From positions 1,122,501 through 1,186,500 of the forward strand of contig CP081098.1 in the NCBI GenBank assembly GCA_025141015.1: a stretch of 64,000 nucleotides of DNA, given 5' to 3'. Made by a program: the position numbers and the translations under genes. Positions 55,450 through 63,864 of the stretch are shown here, piece by piece. Every line of letters begins with the position of its first letter. Within the stretch, counting starts at the first letter, position 1. The notes under the pieces were generated by a model that made no database searches, had not been told where the DNA came from, and saw only the letters and a list, made by a program, of their open reading frames with translations. Source of the stretch: Rhodobacteraceae bacterium M382. GTDB lineage: Bacteria; Pseudomonadota; Alphaproteobacteria; Rhodobacterales; Rhodobacteraceae.

Positions 55450-56489
55450 CCGCCACCCGGAGCAAGCTGGACCTGCAAGAGGATCAACGGGTCAATGTGA
55501 GCAAGGCCGAGGCGGTGTCCTGTATGGTCGCGATCTTTGAGCGGTTGGGCAACACGCCAGAGGTCGCGCGGTGTGTGGCCGAGCACCTGGCAGAAACGTC
55601 CTTGTCGGGTATGGAAAGCCATGGTGTGATGCGCACCCTGCAATATGCAGAGCAGATGCAGAACGGGTATCTGTCTGTCGGCGTTGACACGCAGGTTATT
55701 CGTGCTCCGTCGGGGGCCACCCATGTGGACGGTGGGGGTGGTATCGGTATCCCTGCGATGGTGCAGGCCTATGAGACGGGTATGCAGATGGCAGTGCAAA
55801 CGGGTGTGTCAGCGCTGGCGATCCGCAACGTGGGCCACACCGGACGCCATGGGGCGTTTGCCGACAAGGCGGGACAAGAGGGGTTTCTGACCATCTGTGT
55901 TGGTGGGGGAAATCGAAAAAACTGGCCGCAGGTCGCACCGCATGGCGGAGCGAAGGGGCTGTTGCCAACCAACCCCTGGTGCATTGGAATTCCCGGTGGA
56001 GCACGCGGCCCGGTGGTGCTGGACTTTGCCACCTCCAAGATTGCCGGAGGCTGGATCTATGCGGCGCGCTCGGCCGGGGCGCAACTGCCGGACGGCTGCC
56101 TGATTGATCGAGATGGAAACCCGAGCCGGGACCCGGAAGCGTATTTTTCCGGAGGTGCCATTCTGCCTGCGGGTGGGCACAAGGGGTATGGATTGGCGTT
56201 GATGGGGGAGATGATTGGGGAAGCGATGCTGGGGCCGTCGTCGACCGAATGCAATTGGCTGTTGGTCACCCTTCGCTGCGACCATTTTCGCGAGACCTCT
56301 GCCATGGAAGTTGCGGCCGAGGCGGTTCTTTCGGACATGCGCAACTGTCCACCGGCACCGGGGTTTGATTGTGTCGAAGTGCCAGGCGAACGCGAACGCG
56401 ACCAATATGTGAAATCTGGTGATCGGATCGCAATTCCAAAAGCAACCTGGCGGCAAATACAGGAGTTGGAAGCAGGTCTGAAAGCCTGA
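55446..56489 (+). CDS. Ldh2-type malate/lactate/ureidoglycolate dehydrogenase
   Basis: A 347-residue NAD(P)-dependent enzyme of the AllD/YlbC/Mdh2 group: SLSGMESHGVMRTLQYAEQM, VRNVGHTGRHGAFAD-like VGHTGRHGAFADKAGQEGF, PWCIGIPGGARGPVVLDFAT and PAGGHKGYGLALMGEMIGE. It oxidises a 2-hydroxy acid. It overlaps the MttB-like gene by 4 bp (ATGA), so it is translated with the cluster. Confidence 0.9.
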   Translation: MTATRSKLDLQEDQRVNVSKAEAVSCMVAIFERLGNTPEVARCVAEHLAETSLSGMESHGVMRTLQYAEQMQNGYLSVGVDTQVIRAPSGATHVDGGGGIGIPAMVQAYETGMQMAVQTGVSALAIRNVGHTGRHGAFADKAGQEGFLTICVGGGNRKNWPQVAPHGGAKGLLPTNPWCIGIPGGARGPVVLDFATSKIAGGWIYAARSAGAQLPDGCLIDRDGNPSRDPEAYFSGGAILPAGGHKGYGLALMGEMIGEAMLGPSSTECNWLLVTLRCDHFRETSAMEVAAEAVLSDMRNCPPAPGFDCVEVPGERERDQYVKSGDRIAIPKATWRQIQELEAGLKA

Positions 56490-56529
56490 TCCGGTCTCTG
56501 AAAGCCAAGCGCTCCCGCCCGGGAACCCA

Positions 56530-56596
56530 GCATCAAAGATGCAGGGCTCCCCGTTGGGCGTGGCCCCCCGCAGGCTGGCCTGCGAGGGGCGGTCGC
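56530..56596. repeat. Interspersed palindromic element, copy 2
   Basis: GCATC-AAA-GATGC hairpin at 56530-56542, then CCGTTGGGCGTGG and CCCCCGCAGG-CTGG-CCTGCGAGGGG (about 56565-56590), giving stacked stems in the 230-bp gap between the Ldh2-type and thioesterase genes. Related to the element at 20143-20200. No gene is seen in this gap. Confidence 0.5.
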
Positions 56597-56719
56597 GCGT
56601 CGATCCAGGCGCTGAGGGTCCTGTGCCGACAGGGGTTTTTCCCAATGATGCCGGGGTCCGGTCTTGGCGGACGGGGGGCGGCGCGTCATTGTGAACGCAA
56701 AACCAGAATGAGGATACAG

Positions 56720-57235
56720 ATGACCAAATCTTTCCCCGAACAGGGTCATGATGGCCCCTATGCTGCGCCGCTGATCGTTCGTGATCAGATCGTGCGCCCG
56801 GAATGGATCGACTATAATGGGCACATGAATGTCGGCTATTACGGGATCGCCTTTGATCAGGCCATCGACAAAGTGTTTGACCACGAACTGGGGATCGGCA
56901 CCGAGTTCATCAAATCAGAGGGTCAGGGGCCTTACGTGCTGCAGTCGCACATGCAATTTTTGCAGGAACTGCTGGAAGGGCAGAAATTCGACGTGCAGTT
57001 CCGTTTGATCGACCACGATCACAAACGGCTGCATTTCTTTGGTGAGATGATGCGCCAGCCTGACGGGGTGGTGTGTGCCACACAAGAAATCGTTGCGATG
57101 AATGTCGATCACGAGACAGCACGATCGACGGCCTATCCGGATTGGGCGCAGCGCCGGTTTTCGCGGATGCTATCGGACCATAAAGCCATGGCGCGTCCCC
57201 GCCAATTGGGGGCGAGCCTGGGATTGCGCCGGTAG
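56720..57235 (+). CDS. Hotdog-fold acyl-CoA thioesterase, possible betainyl-CoA thioesterase type
   Basis: A 171-residue 4HBT-type hotdog protein: VRPEWIDYNGHMNVGYYGIA, then FDQAIDKVFDHELGIG, and YVLQSHMQFLQELLEGQKFD. The W.DYNGHMN form is typical of thioesterases encoded with carnitine/betaine catabolic genes. It follows the cluster after a 230-bp gap and may be the last step or separately controlled. AGGA before the ATG at 56720 fixes the start; the frame opens at 56645. Confidence 0.82.
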   Translation: MTKSFPEQGHDGPYAAPLIVRDQIVRPEWIDYNGHMNVGYYGIAFDQAIDKVFDHELGIGTEFIKSEGQGPYVLQSHMQFLQELLEGQKFDVQFRLIDHDHKRLHFFGEMMRQPDGVVCATQEIVAMNVDHETARSTAYPDWAQRRFSRMLSDHKAMARPRQLGASLGLRR

Positions 57236-57295
57236 GGAAGCACGGTGCCTGCTCTGCTCAGTTGAACTTTCAGGTGTTGACCGGATTGAAAACGG

Positions 57296-57325
57296 CCACA
57301 GGGACGGGCAAGCCCGTCCCTGTGG
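57296..57325 (-). terminator. Terminator hairpin between the thioesterase and repeat-protein genes
   Basis: CCACAGGGACGGGC-AA-GCCCGTCCCTGTGG is a perfect 14-bp stem in the convergent gap. On the minus strand it is followed by CCGTTTTC, so it more likely serves the repeat-protein gene. Confidence 0.75.
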
Positions 57326-57344
57326 ATGTCATTGATTTGCGGAG

Positions 57345-60017
57345 TCAGAGGAACCCGAGATCATCATCGTCGCCCTCGTCATCGGGTTCATGTGCAGACG
57401 GGTCGTCGTCCTGAGACTGCGTCATCAGCGCCATGATGTCATATAGCTCGGTGTTGCCAGCAGTTCCGGAGGACCCTCCGGTTCCACCGCTACCAGACCC
57501 ACCAGAGGCGCTGGCATAGACCACGTCGTCATCCGTGCCACCGCTTGACACCGGTTCGCCCTCAAAGTCGGGCAGACCGTGGGTCGCAGCGATGCTGAAG
57601 GTTCCGCCTGTGCCCGAGCCTGAGCCCTTGGTGCCGCCCGAGCCGGAGCCCTTGGTACCGCCTGAGCCTGAGCCTTTGGTGCCACCGGAGCCTGAGCCTT
57701 TGGTGCCACCGGAGCCTGAGCCTTTGGTGCCACCGGAGCCTGAGCCCTTGGTGCCGCCCGAGCCTGAGCCCTTGGTGCCGCCCGAGCCTGAGCCATTGGT
57801 GCCACCGGAGCCTGAGCCTTTGGTGCCACCGGATCCTGAGCCCTTGGTACCACCAGAGCCGGATCCCTTGGTACCACCTGAGCCGGAGCCCTTGGTACCA
57901 CCTGAGCCGGAGCCTTTGGTGCCACCGGAGCCTGAGCCCTTGGTGCCGCCAGAGCCTGAGCCTTTGGTGCCGCCAGAGCCGGAGCCTTTGGTACCACCTG
58001 AGCCGGAGCCCTTGGTACCACCCGAGCCTGAGCCTTTGGTGCCACCGGAGCCTGAGCCTTTGGTGCCGCCGGATCCTGAGCCTTTAGTGCCGCCGGATCC
58101 TGAGCCTTTGGTGCCACCGGAGCCGGAACCCTTGGTACCGCCTGAGCCGGAGCCTTTAGTGCCGCCGGATCCTGAGCCCTTGGTGCCGCCGGATCCTGAG
58201 CCTTTGGTGCCACCGGAGCCGGAGCCCTTGGTACCGCCTGAGCCTTTGGTGCCGCCTGAGCCTTTGGTGCCGCCTGAGCCGGAGCCTTTGGTGCCGCCGG
58301 AGCCTGAGCCTTTGGTACCGCCCGAGCCGGAGCCTTTGGTACCGCCCGAGCCGGAGCCTTTGGTGCCACCTGAGCCGGAGCCTTTGGTGCCACCTGAGCC
58401 TGAGCCTTTGGTGCCGCCGGATCCTGAGCCTTTGGTGCCGCCAGAGCCTGAGCCCTTGGTACCGCCGGAGCCGGAGCCCTTGGTCCCACCGGAGCCTGAG
58501 CCCTGGGGGCTGGACTCCGAAAATTCGTCAGCGAGCTTGTCGTCATACCACTGATCCAGGGTGTCTCCTTCGACGCCTCCATTGTGGTATGCGTCGCTGG
58601 AGCTCGCCGATGCGCTGGTGTCATGAGACAGGACATGCGGGTTTGCAGTGTCCGAATTCAAGACAATTGTCAGGCTGTTGAGGTCAAGATCATCCAGAGT
58701 GAGCCCGCTGCCCCACAACGTAAAGTTGATGTTTTGGGTGTTCCCAGCGGTTGAATCATCCTCAGTCCCGAATTGGATCATGCCATCAAAGTTGGATCCA
58801 ACGTCAAAGCCGTTGTTCAACTGGGATACGGAATTTGCATCGAACTGGCTACCTGTGACCCCCAAGGTGTTGATATCCGGGTACAAGTTGACATCATCAA
58901 GAACGCTGTCATCCGTGAAGTTGAAAAAGATGCCATCAAGGTCGCCGACCTCTGTCAGATAGTTCGGTTGAACTTGGAAGAATAGACCTCCGCCCTGTGT
59001 GTCCAGGACCGAAATGACAACTTGCGGATCTGTCCCAACATTGATCTCTACGGGCTCTTTGGCCGGTGTTTCGCCGCCGCCACCGCCGCCACCGCCGCCA
59101 GTGGGTGGCGCTTCGCTGCTTCCGCCGGAGCCTGAACCTTTGGTGCCACCTGAGCCTGAGCCCTTGGTACCGCCGGATCCTGAGCCCTTGGTGCCGCCAG
59201 AGCCGGAGCCCTTGGTGCCGCCCGAGCCTGAGCCTTTGGTACCGCCTGAGCCTGAGCCCTTGGTGCCACCGGAGCCTGAGCCTTTGGTACCGCCCGAGCC
59301 CGAACCCTTGGTGCCACCGGAGCCTGAGCCTTTGGTGCCGCCTGAACCGGAGCCCTTGGTCCCACCTGAGCCGGAGCCTTTGGTACCGCCCGAGCCTGAG
59401 CCTTTGGTGCCGCCAGAGCCGGAGCCTTTGGTGCCACCGGAGCCTGAGCCCTTGGTGCCACCGGAGCCGGAGCCCTTGGTGCCGCCCGAGCCTGAGCCTG
59501 AGCCCTTGGTGCCACCGGAGCCTGAGCCTTTGGTACCGCCCGAGCCCGAACCCTTGGTGCCACCGGAGCCTGAGCCTTTGGTGCCGCCTGAACCGGAGCC
59601 CTTGGTCCCACCTGAGCCGGAGCCTTTGGTACCGCCGGAGCCTGAGCCTTTGGTGCCGCCAGAGCCGGAGCCTTTGGTGCCACCGGAGCCTGAGCCCTTG
59701 GTGCCACCGGAGCCGGAGCCCTTGGTGCCGCCCGAGCCGGAGCCCTTGGTGCCGCCCGAGCCCGAGCCCTTGGTGCCGCCGGAGCCTGAGCCTTTGGTGC
59801 CGCCTGAGCCGGAGCCCTTGGTCCCACCTGAGCCGGAGCCTTTGGTACCGCCCGAGCCTGAGCCTTTGGTGCCGCCTGAGCCGGAGCCTTCGGAGGGCTC
59901 GTCCTCAGAGCCGTATTTGCTCAAAAGGTGTTCCTTGTACCATTGGTACAGGCTGTCCCCTTCGACACCCCCATTGTGGTACGATTTTGTACCGGAACCG
60001 TAGGAACTCCAACTCAT
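57345..60017 (-). CDS. Giant GSGSGGTK-repeat protein (890 residues), unknown function
   Basis: Layout: residues 1-43 with [20 protein letters not shown] at 13-32; 44-299 a GSGSGGTK array (30 octads, one 10-residue unit, one partial unit); 300-505 a beta-rich-looking central domain ([48 protein letters not shown]) closing with a second [15 protein letters not shown] module at 477-491; 506-797 a second array of 37 units; 798-890 a Ser/Gly/acidic tail ending [11 protein letters not shown]. No signal peptide is seen. An acidic run then hydrophobic end recalls some type I secretion C-termini. The ATG at 60017 has GGAGG 9 nt upstream, not 60179. Confidence 0.85.
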   Translation of the reverse strand: MSWSSYGSGTKSYHNGGVEGDSLYQWYKEHLLSKYGSEDEPSEGSGSGGTKGSGSGGTKGSGSGGTKGSGSGGTKGSGSGGTKGSGSGGTKGSGSGGTKGSGSGGTKGSGSGGTKGSGSGGTKGSGSGGTKGSGSGGTKGSGSGGTKGSGSGGTKGSGSGGTKGSGSGGTKGSGSGSGGTKGSGSGGTKGSGSGGTKGSGSGGTKGSGSGGTKGSGSGGTKGSGSGGTKGSGSGGTKGSGSGGTKGSGSGGTKGSGSGGTKGSGSGGTKGSGSGGTKGSGSGGTKGSGSGGTKGSGSGGSSEAPPTGGGGGGGGGETPAKEPVEINVGTDPQVVISVLDTQGGGLFFQVQPNYLTEVGDLDGIFFNFTDDSVLDDVNLYPDINTLGVTGSQFDANSVSQLNNGFDVGSNFDGMIQFGTEDDSTAGNTQNINFTLWGSGLTLDDLDLNSLTIVLNSDTANPHVLSHDTSASASSSDAYHNGGVEGDTLDQWYDDKLADEFSESSPQGSGSGGTKGSGSGGTKGSGSGGTKGSGSGGTKGSGSGGTKGSGSGGTKGSGSGGTKGSGSGGTKGSGSGGTKGSGSGGTKGSGGTKGSGGTKGSGSGGTKGSGSGGTKGSGSGGTKGSGSGGTKGSGSGGTKGSGSGGTKGSGSGGTKGSGSGGTKGSGSGGTKGSGSGGTKGSGSGGTKGSGSGGTKGSGSGGTKGSGSGGTKGSGSGGTKGSGSGGTKGSGSGGTKGSGSGGTNGSGSGGTKGSGSGGTKGSGSGGTKGSGSGGTKGSGSGGTKGSGSGGTKGSGSGGTKGSGSGTGGTFSIAATHGLPDFEGEPVSSGGTDDDVVYASASGGSGSGGTGGSSGTAGNTELYDIMALMTQSQDDDPSAHEPDDEGDDDDLGFL
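57627..58502 (-). repeat. GSGSGGTK array B (37 units)
   Basis: 876 bp coding for 35 octapeptide units, one of which reads GTN, and two six-residue GSGGTK units. The 24-bp DNA units differ at synonymous sites, mainly Gly, Ser and Lys third bases, while the peptide is nearly invariant. Confidence 0.9.
59121..59888 (-). repeat. GSGSGGTK array A (31 full units plus one partial)
   Basis: 768 bp coding for 30 octads, one 10-residue unit ([10 protein letters not shown]) and a final GSGSGG. A 246-bp block is duplicated inside it: the marker CGAACCCTTG lies at 59301 and again at 59547, and CCCACCTGAG at 59361, 59607 and 59823 (steps of 246 and 216 bp). Confidence 0.9.
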
Positions 60018-60423
60018 CGCGCACACCCTCCAAAAAACGTCCATTGCCTGCAACCTGGCAAACAATTCCAACAGCGGCCAAAGTTTGGCCCTCGTGTTTG
60101 CAGGGCTCATTTGACCAGCCTCGACGCTACAAAGCGGGCACGTTTGAGGCAATTTTTCGCCACATTTGTCGGGAAACATGCTGCAATACCGGCGAGTTAG
60201 CGAAACAGTGTTTGAGAAATCGGGGATATTGGTTCGGGGCTGACATCAATGGGGCCGAATTTCTTGACCTACGTAAAAGCTGAGCGATTCGACGAGGGCC
60301 GCAGATCTGTCCAATTCGATCCCGAAAAATGTCTCAATTCCGATATACTCATTGCTGGGTAAGGGGTGCTGCGCCTGATCGTCTGCGCGGTCATTAGAGA
60401 TCAATTGTGTGAAAGGGTATGCC
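60018..60423. other. Divergent intergenic region between the repeat-protein and kinase genes
   Basis: 406 bp without a gene. It is less GC-rich than its surroundings. GGCCAAA-G-TTTGGCC at 60076-60090 is a perfect inverted repeat in the leader of the repeat-protein gene, which may be its operator. It probably holds promoters for both sides. Confidence 0.6.
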
Positions 60424-61458
60424 GTGTCCGAGAGTTCCAACAGCAAACGCATTGCGCGCATTGTGGAATGTGCCGAAGAGCATTTTGGCAAGGAAGTCGA
60501 ACGCGTAACGGCGCCCGGTGGCGAGGGGAGATCTTCGTTTCGATTGCATTTTGACGACCGGGACGTGATTGCGACGCTGCGCCCAAATTTTCGCAGAACC
60601 CACCTGGAAGCGCATGTTCTGAACAGTTTGAACACATACAGTTCGGATTTGCCCCGCGTGCTGGGAGTCGTCGGGGAAATCTTGTTCCAATCCGATGTGG
60701 GTCGGCGCCGCTTGAATCAGGAAATCGTGCGTTGCCCGGCCGGGAGCCAGAAGGACCTGGCGGCAGAGGCGGTGGCCGGGATCTTTCGGATCCACGCGGC
60801 GGCGCGCAAGACTGATCTGCACAAAATGATGCCGCATCTGGGCAATAATGCCGAATGGATCAGCAATCTCGTGGATGCTGTGGATGCATTGCAACCCTAT
60901 TCCCAGGGGATTTCGGGCGATTATGATCGCGCCGCGGTGGGAAATGCGATTGCCTACCCTGGCAAACAGTTCGTCAAATGGGATTGCCGGTCCGGCAATG
61001 CCGCAATTGGTCAGGATGAACGGCTACGCTGGTTCGATTTTGAGTATTCCGGTTTGCGTCATGGTGCCGAAGACTTTGCCTGGCTGATTGGGGACGAAGC
61101 CTGGCCAATTGCGCCGGACGTTATGGTCGACATCATGATTGATGCCTATGATCATGAATGCGGCCATGAAATCTCGGACTATCTGGAATATATGTCGGTT
61201 TACCTGACACTTCACGCGGTGCAGCGGTTCAAGCTGATCGTTAAGGAAGCCAAAAAACGTGGCTGGCTCTCCAAGGAGAGAGTGCGAAAATATGATGATG
61301 CGGGGGTTCATCCCGAGTTTGCCGTGCAAATTTGCAAAGTTGGACAGTATTTTGCAGCGCAATCTCCGCTCACAGCCCCCTTGTCCCGCAATTTTGAGGG
61401 AGCAGCGCGCGCGTTCAAAGAGATCCTGCGCGACGGCTCTTCGTTGAAGTCGGCCTGA
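60424..61458 (+). CDS. APH-like small-molecule/protein kinase
   Basis: A 344-residue aminoglycoside-phosphotransferase-fold protein: the catalytic loop reads FVKWDCRSGNAAIG (Brenner motif D....N, with the usual His replaced by Lys-Trp), and the magnesium motif is RWFDFEYSGLRHGAEDFAW. The N-lobe contains SSFRLHFDDRDVIATL. The phosphate acceptor is unknown. GTG at 60424 is chosen because AAAGGG lies 6 nt upstream; another GTG at 60409 is possible. It is divergent from the repeat-protein gene and 3 bp before the GNAT gene. Confidence 0.78.
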   Translation: MSESSNSKRIARIVECAEEHFGKEVERVTAPGGEGRSSFRLHFDDRDVIATLRPNFRRTHLEAHVLNSLNTYSSDLPRVLGVVGEILFQSDVGRRRLNQEIVRCPAGSQKDLAAEAVAGIFRIHAAARKTDLHKMMPHLGNNAEWISNLVDAVDALQPYSQGISGDYDRAAVGNAIAYPGKQFVKWDCRSGNAAIGQDERLRWFDFEYSGLRHGAEDFAWLIGDEAWPIAPDVMVDIMIDAYDHECGHEISDYLEYMSVYLTLHAVQRFKLIVKEAKKRGWLSKERVRKYDDAGVHPEFAVQICKVGQYFAAQSPLTAPLSRNFEGAARAFKEILRDGSSLKSA

Positions 61459-61461
61459 ACC

Positions 61462-62697
61462 ATGAATGCAGCGGCAAAAACCCCATTGGCAGGCGCAAGC
61501 GACGACAGCTTGCGTGTGTTCAGCTTTGATACTTTGGATCGGATGAAACGCATTCGCGAGGATTGGCAGCTTCTGGAGCGGCGCGATCCAGAGGCGACGA
61601 TCTTTTTGTCCTGGCGTTGGATGGCGGCCGCGTTTGCGGCAAACCCAGGCAGGTGGCGCGTTATCGCCGTGTATCACGCCGGGCGGCTGGTCGCGGTTCT
61701 GCCGCTCAAGTTGCGGGTGCATTGGAGTCAGACCCGCGCCCGCTTGCAAACCGAGATAGAGGCCGGAGGCAAGCTGGTCGGATCGGAATACACGGGATTT
61801 TTGTGCGACCCCGAATGGCAGGATCTGGCGCTGCGGGAAATGGCGCAGCATGTTCAGACAATGCCCTGGTCTGAACTGTCGATCCGTTACGTGGAATCCC
61901 AGGACCGTGCCAGCACGTTCATGACGGCGTTCCCCAGAGCCGCATTCAGCACCCGGTGGCGAGAATACAAGATCAACCAAGGCCAGATTGATAACTTGCT
62001 GTGCCCGCGAATTGATCTGCCGCCGACACATAATCTGTTTCTGGCGATGTTAAAAAGAAACACACGACGGCAAATCCGATTGGCCACCAAAAGGGGTCTC
62101 GAGACGGGCGAAATGCGTGTCACCTGGCCCGAGGGCGGAGAGTTGAAAGAGGCGATCCGCATATTGTTGCGGTTGTGGATGCAGCAGTGGGAACCGTCAA
62201 AAGGACGAGAGGCTGCATTTGTGACATCGCGCAACTATCTGCATGGTTTGGGAACTGCCTATCGGATGGGGACCTTGCGTATGCCGGTGCTGTGGAAGGG
62301 CGACCGTCCGATCGCGACATTGGGCAATGTTCTGGACCCGGCGCGCAAACGGATGCACGTGTTGGTCACAGGGCGGGATGTCACGATCCAAGACAATTTT
62401 GTCGGACTTCTGCTGCATTCCGAGAATATCAGGTGGGCCATCGAAAACGGGATCAAAGTCTATGATTTTGGCCATGGGAACGAGCCGTACAAACATCGCT
62501 TTGCCGCCCAGGATGTGCCGGTGCATTTCTTGTCTGTTCGCCGCCGGGATGTTGCGCAGGTGACGGACACTTTGGACCCGGCCTGTGTGCCGATGGGGCT
62601 GGAACGTGTGGTTGCCTATCTGGAAAATGACAAGATCGAACGCGGCCTGGAGATCAGTCGGCAACTGGCCGAAGTCGCCCAGAAACGGGGCAGGTGA
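61462..62697 (+). CDS. FemAB/CelD-like GNAT acyltransferase
   Basis: A 411-residue protein of the BioF2-like/CelD acetyltransferase group: VLPLKLRVHWSQTRARL in the first half, LFLAMLKRNTRRQIRLATKR, split by a linker, and the signature VYDFGHGNEPYKHRFAAQ in the second GNAT half. FemAB-like members add amino-acyl or acyl groups to amine or hydroxyl acceptors, often in polysaccharide or cell-envelope loci. It begins 3 bp after the kinase gene, so the two form an operon divergent from the repeat protein. Confidence 0.8.
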   Translation: MNAAAKTPLAGASDDSLRVFSFDTLDRMKRIREDWQLLERRDPEATIFLSWRWMAAAFAANPGRWRVIAVYHAGRLVAVLPLKLRVHWSQTRARLQTEIEAGGKLVGSEYTGFLCDPEWQDLALREMAQHVQTMPWSELSIRYVESQDRASTFMTAFPRAAFSTRWREYKINQGQIDNLLCPRIDLPPTHNLFLAMLKRNTRRQIRLATKRGLETGEMRVTWPEGGELKEAIRILLRLWMQQWEPSKGREAAFVTSRNYLHGLGTAYRMGTLRMPVLWKGDRPIATLGNVLDPARKRMHVLVTGRDVTIQDNFVGLLLHSENIRWAIENGIKVYDFGHGNEPYKHRFAAQDVPVHFLSVRRRDVAQVTDTLDPACVPMGLERVVAYLENDKIERGLEISRQLAEVAQKRGR

Positions 62698-62721
62698 CAC
62701 GTTGGCCGGCTGACATGAGCG

Positions 62722-63864
62722 TCACAATCCCATCTGGCGGACGGCCAGATCACGCATGATCTCTTCGGAGCCGCCGCCAATGGCCATGACTTTTACTTCG
62801 CGATAGATCCGTTCGATCCGGTTGCCCCGCAAATAACCAGCACCACCCAGGATCTGCATCGCCTCGGAGGCGCAGAATTCGCAGGCCTTGGAGGTGAAGA
62901 ATTTGGCTTTGCAGATTTCGGCCACGGGCATGGGCCCCGTGTTTACCTTCCAACAGATCATGTTCAACCAGGCTTCGACCGCGTCGATGCGGGCCGAGAT
63001 CTCGGCGATCTTGTGGCGGATGACCTGATGTCGGATCAGGGGCTTGCCAAAGGTTTCGCGCTCCTGCGCCCAGGCAATGCTGTCTTCGAGACAGGTTTTC
63101 ATCATCCCCAACATTCCGGCGATCAACCCGACCCGCTCCAGATTGAAATTCTCCATGATGGCTAGAAACCCGCTATTTTCTGCGCCCATCATATTGGTGG
63201 CGGGCACCCGCATGTCGTCAAAGAACAGCGTCGCCTGATCCGAACACCACCAACCCATCTTGCGGGGCAGGGCGCTGCGCGAGAACCCGATCGTGTCCGA
63301 TTCGACAAAGAACAGCGAAATACCGGTCAAACCGTCGCCCCCGGTGCGCGCGGCAACGACAAAGTAATCCGACGTCATGCCACCAGTGATAAAGGTCTTG
63401 GAGCCGTTTAGAACCCAATGGTTGCCGTCGCGGTGCGCCCGTGTCGTCAGATTGGCCACATCCGACCCCCCGCCCGGTTCGGTCACGCCCAGGCTGGATC
63501 CTTTGCGGCCTGCGATAATGTCGGGCAGAACCCGGTCCTGGATATCGGAATTGGCCAGCCGGGCAATGGGCTCGATCGAGATCATCCGCCCGTTGATTGC
63601 CGCGGCGACCCCGCCGGCCCCACAGCGGGCCAACTCTTCGCTGTAGGTTGCGCGCATGAAACAATCATCGAACCCCAGCCCGCCATGTCTTTCGTCTATG
63701 CCGAACCCCCAGATCCCCAACGCGCCCGCCTTTTGATGGAGCGCCCAGGGGACCGCGCCTGCCTCGTCCCAGGTATCGCAATGGGGGGTAATCTCCTGCG
63801 CGACAAAGCTTTGCATGGTGTCGCGAAAGGCCGAGCGTTCCGGTGTGTCAAAGGGCGAGGTCAT
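62722..63864 (-). CDS. Acyl-CoA dehydrogenase
   Basis: A 380-residue flavoprotein of standard length: LGVTEPGGGSDVANLTTRAH for the FAD/substrate site, WVLNGSKTFITGGMTSDYFV, REVKVMAIGGGSEEIMRDLA near the C-terminus and the QILGGAGYLRGNRIERIYRE helix. It oxidises an acyl-CoA to an enoyl-CoA and passes electrons to ETF. It overlaps the next upstream gene by ATGA. Substrate chain type is not evident. Confidence 0.92.
   Translation of the reverse strand: MTSPFDTPERSAFRDTMQSFVAQEITPHCDTWDEAGAVPWALHQKAGALGIWGFGIDERHGGLGFDDCFMRATYSEELARCGAGGVAAAINGRMISIEPIARLANSDIQDRVLPDIIAGRKGSSLGVTEPGGGSDVANLTTRAHRDGNHWVLNGSKTFITGGMTSDYFVVAARTGGDGLTGISLFFVESDTIGFSRSALPRKMGWWCSDQATLFFDDMRVPATNMMGAENSGFLAIMENFNLERVGLIAGMLGMMKTCLEDSIAWAQERETFGKPLIRHQVIRHKIAEISARIDAVEAWLNMICWKVNTGPMPVAEICKAKFFTSKACEFCASEAMQILGGAGYLRGNRIERIYREVKVMAIGGGSEEIMRDLAVRQMGL

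Noticed and set aside
57535-60003. Long plus-strand ORFs of EPEPLVPP repeats (57535-58554 and 58999-60003) and minus-strand alternative-frame ORFs over the arrays
   Set aside because: These are consequences of the 24-bp unit lacking stop codons in several frames. Only the minus-strand GSGSGGTK frame has a ribosome-binding site and non-repeat domains that read as protein.
57345-60017. GSGSGGTK arrays as a CRISPR array
   Set aside because: Units are contiguous with no unique spacers, and they keep one protein reading frame.
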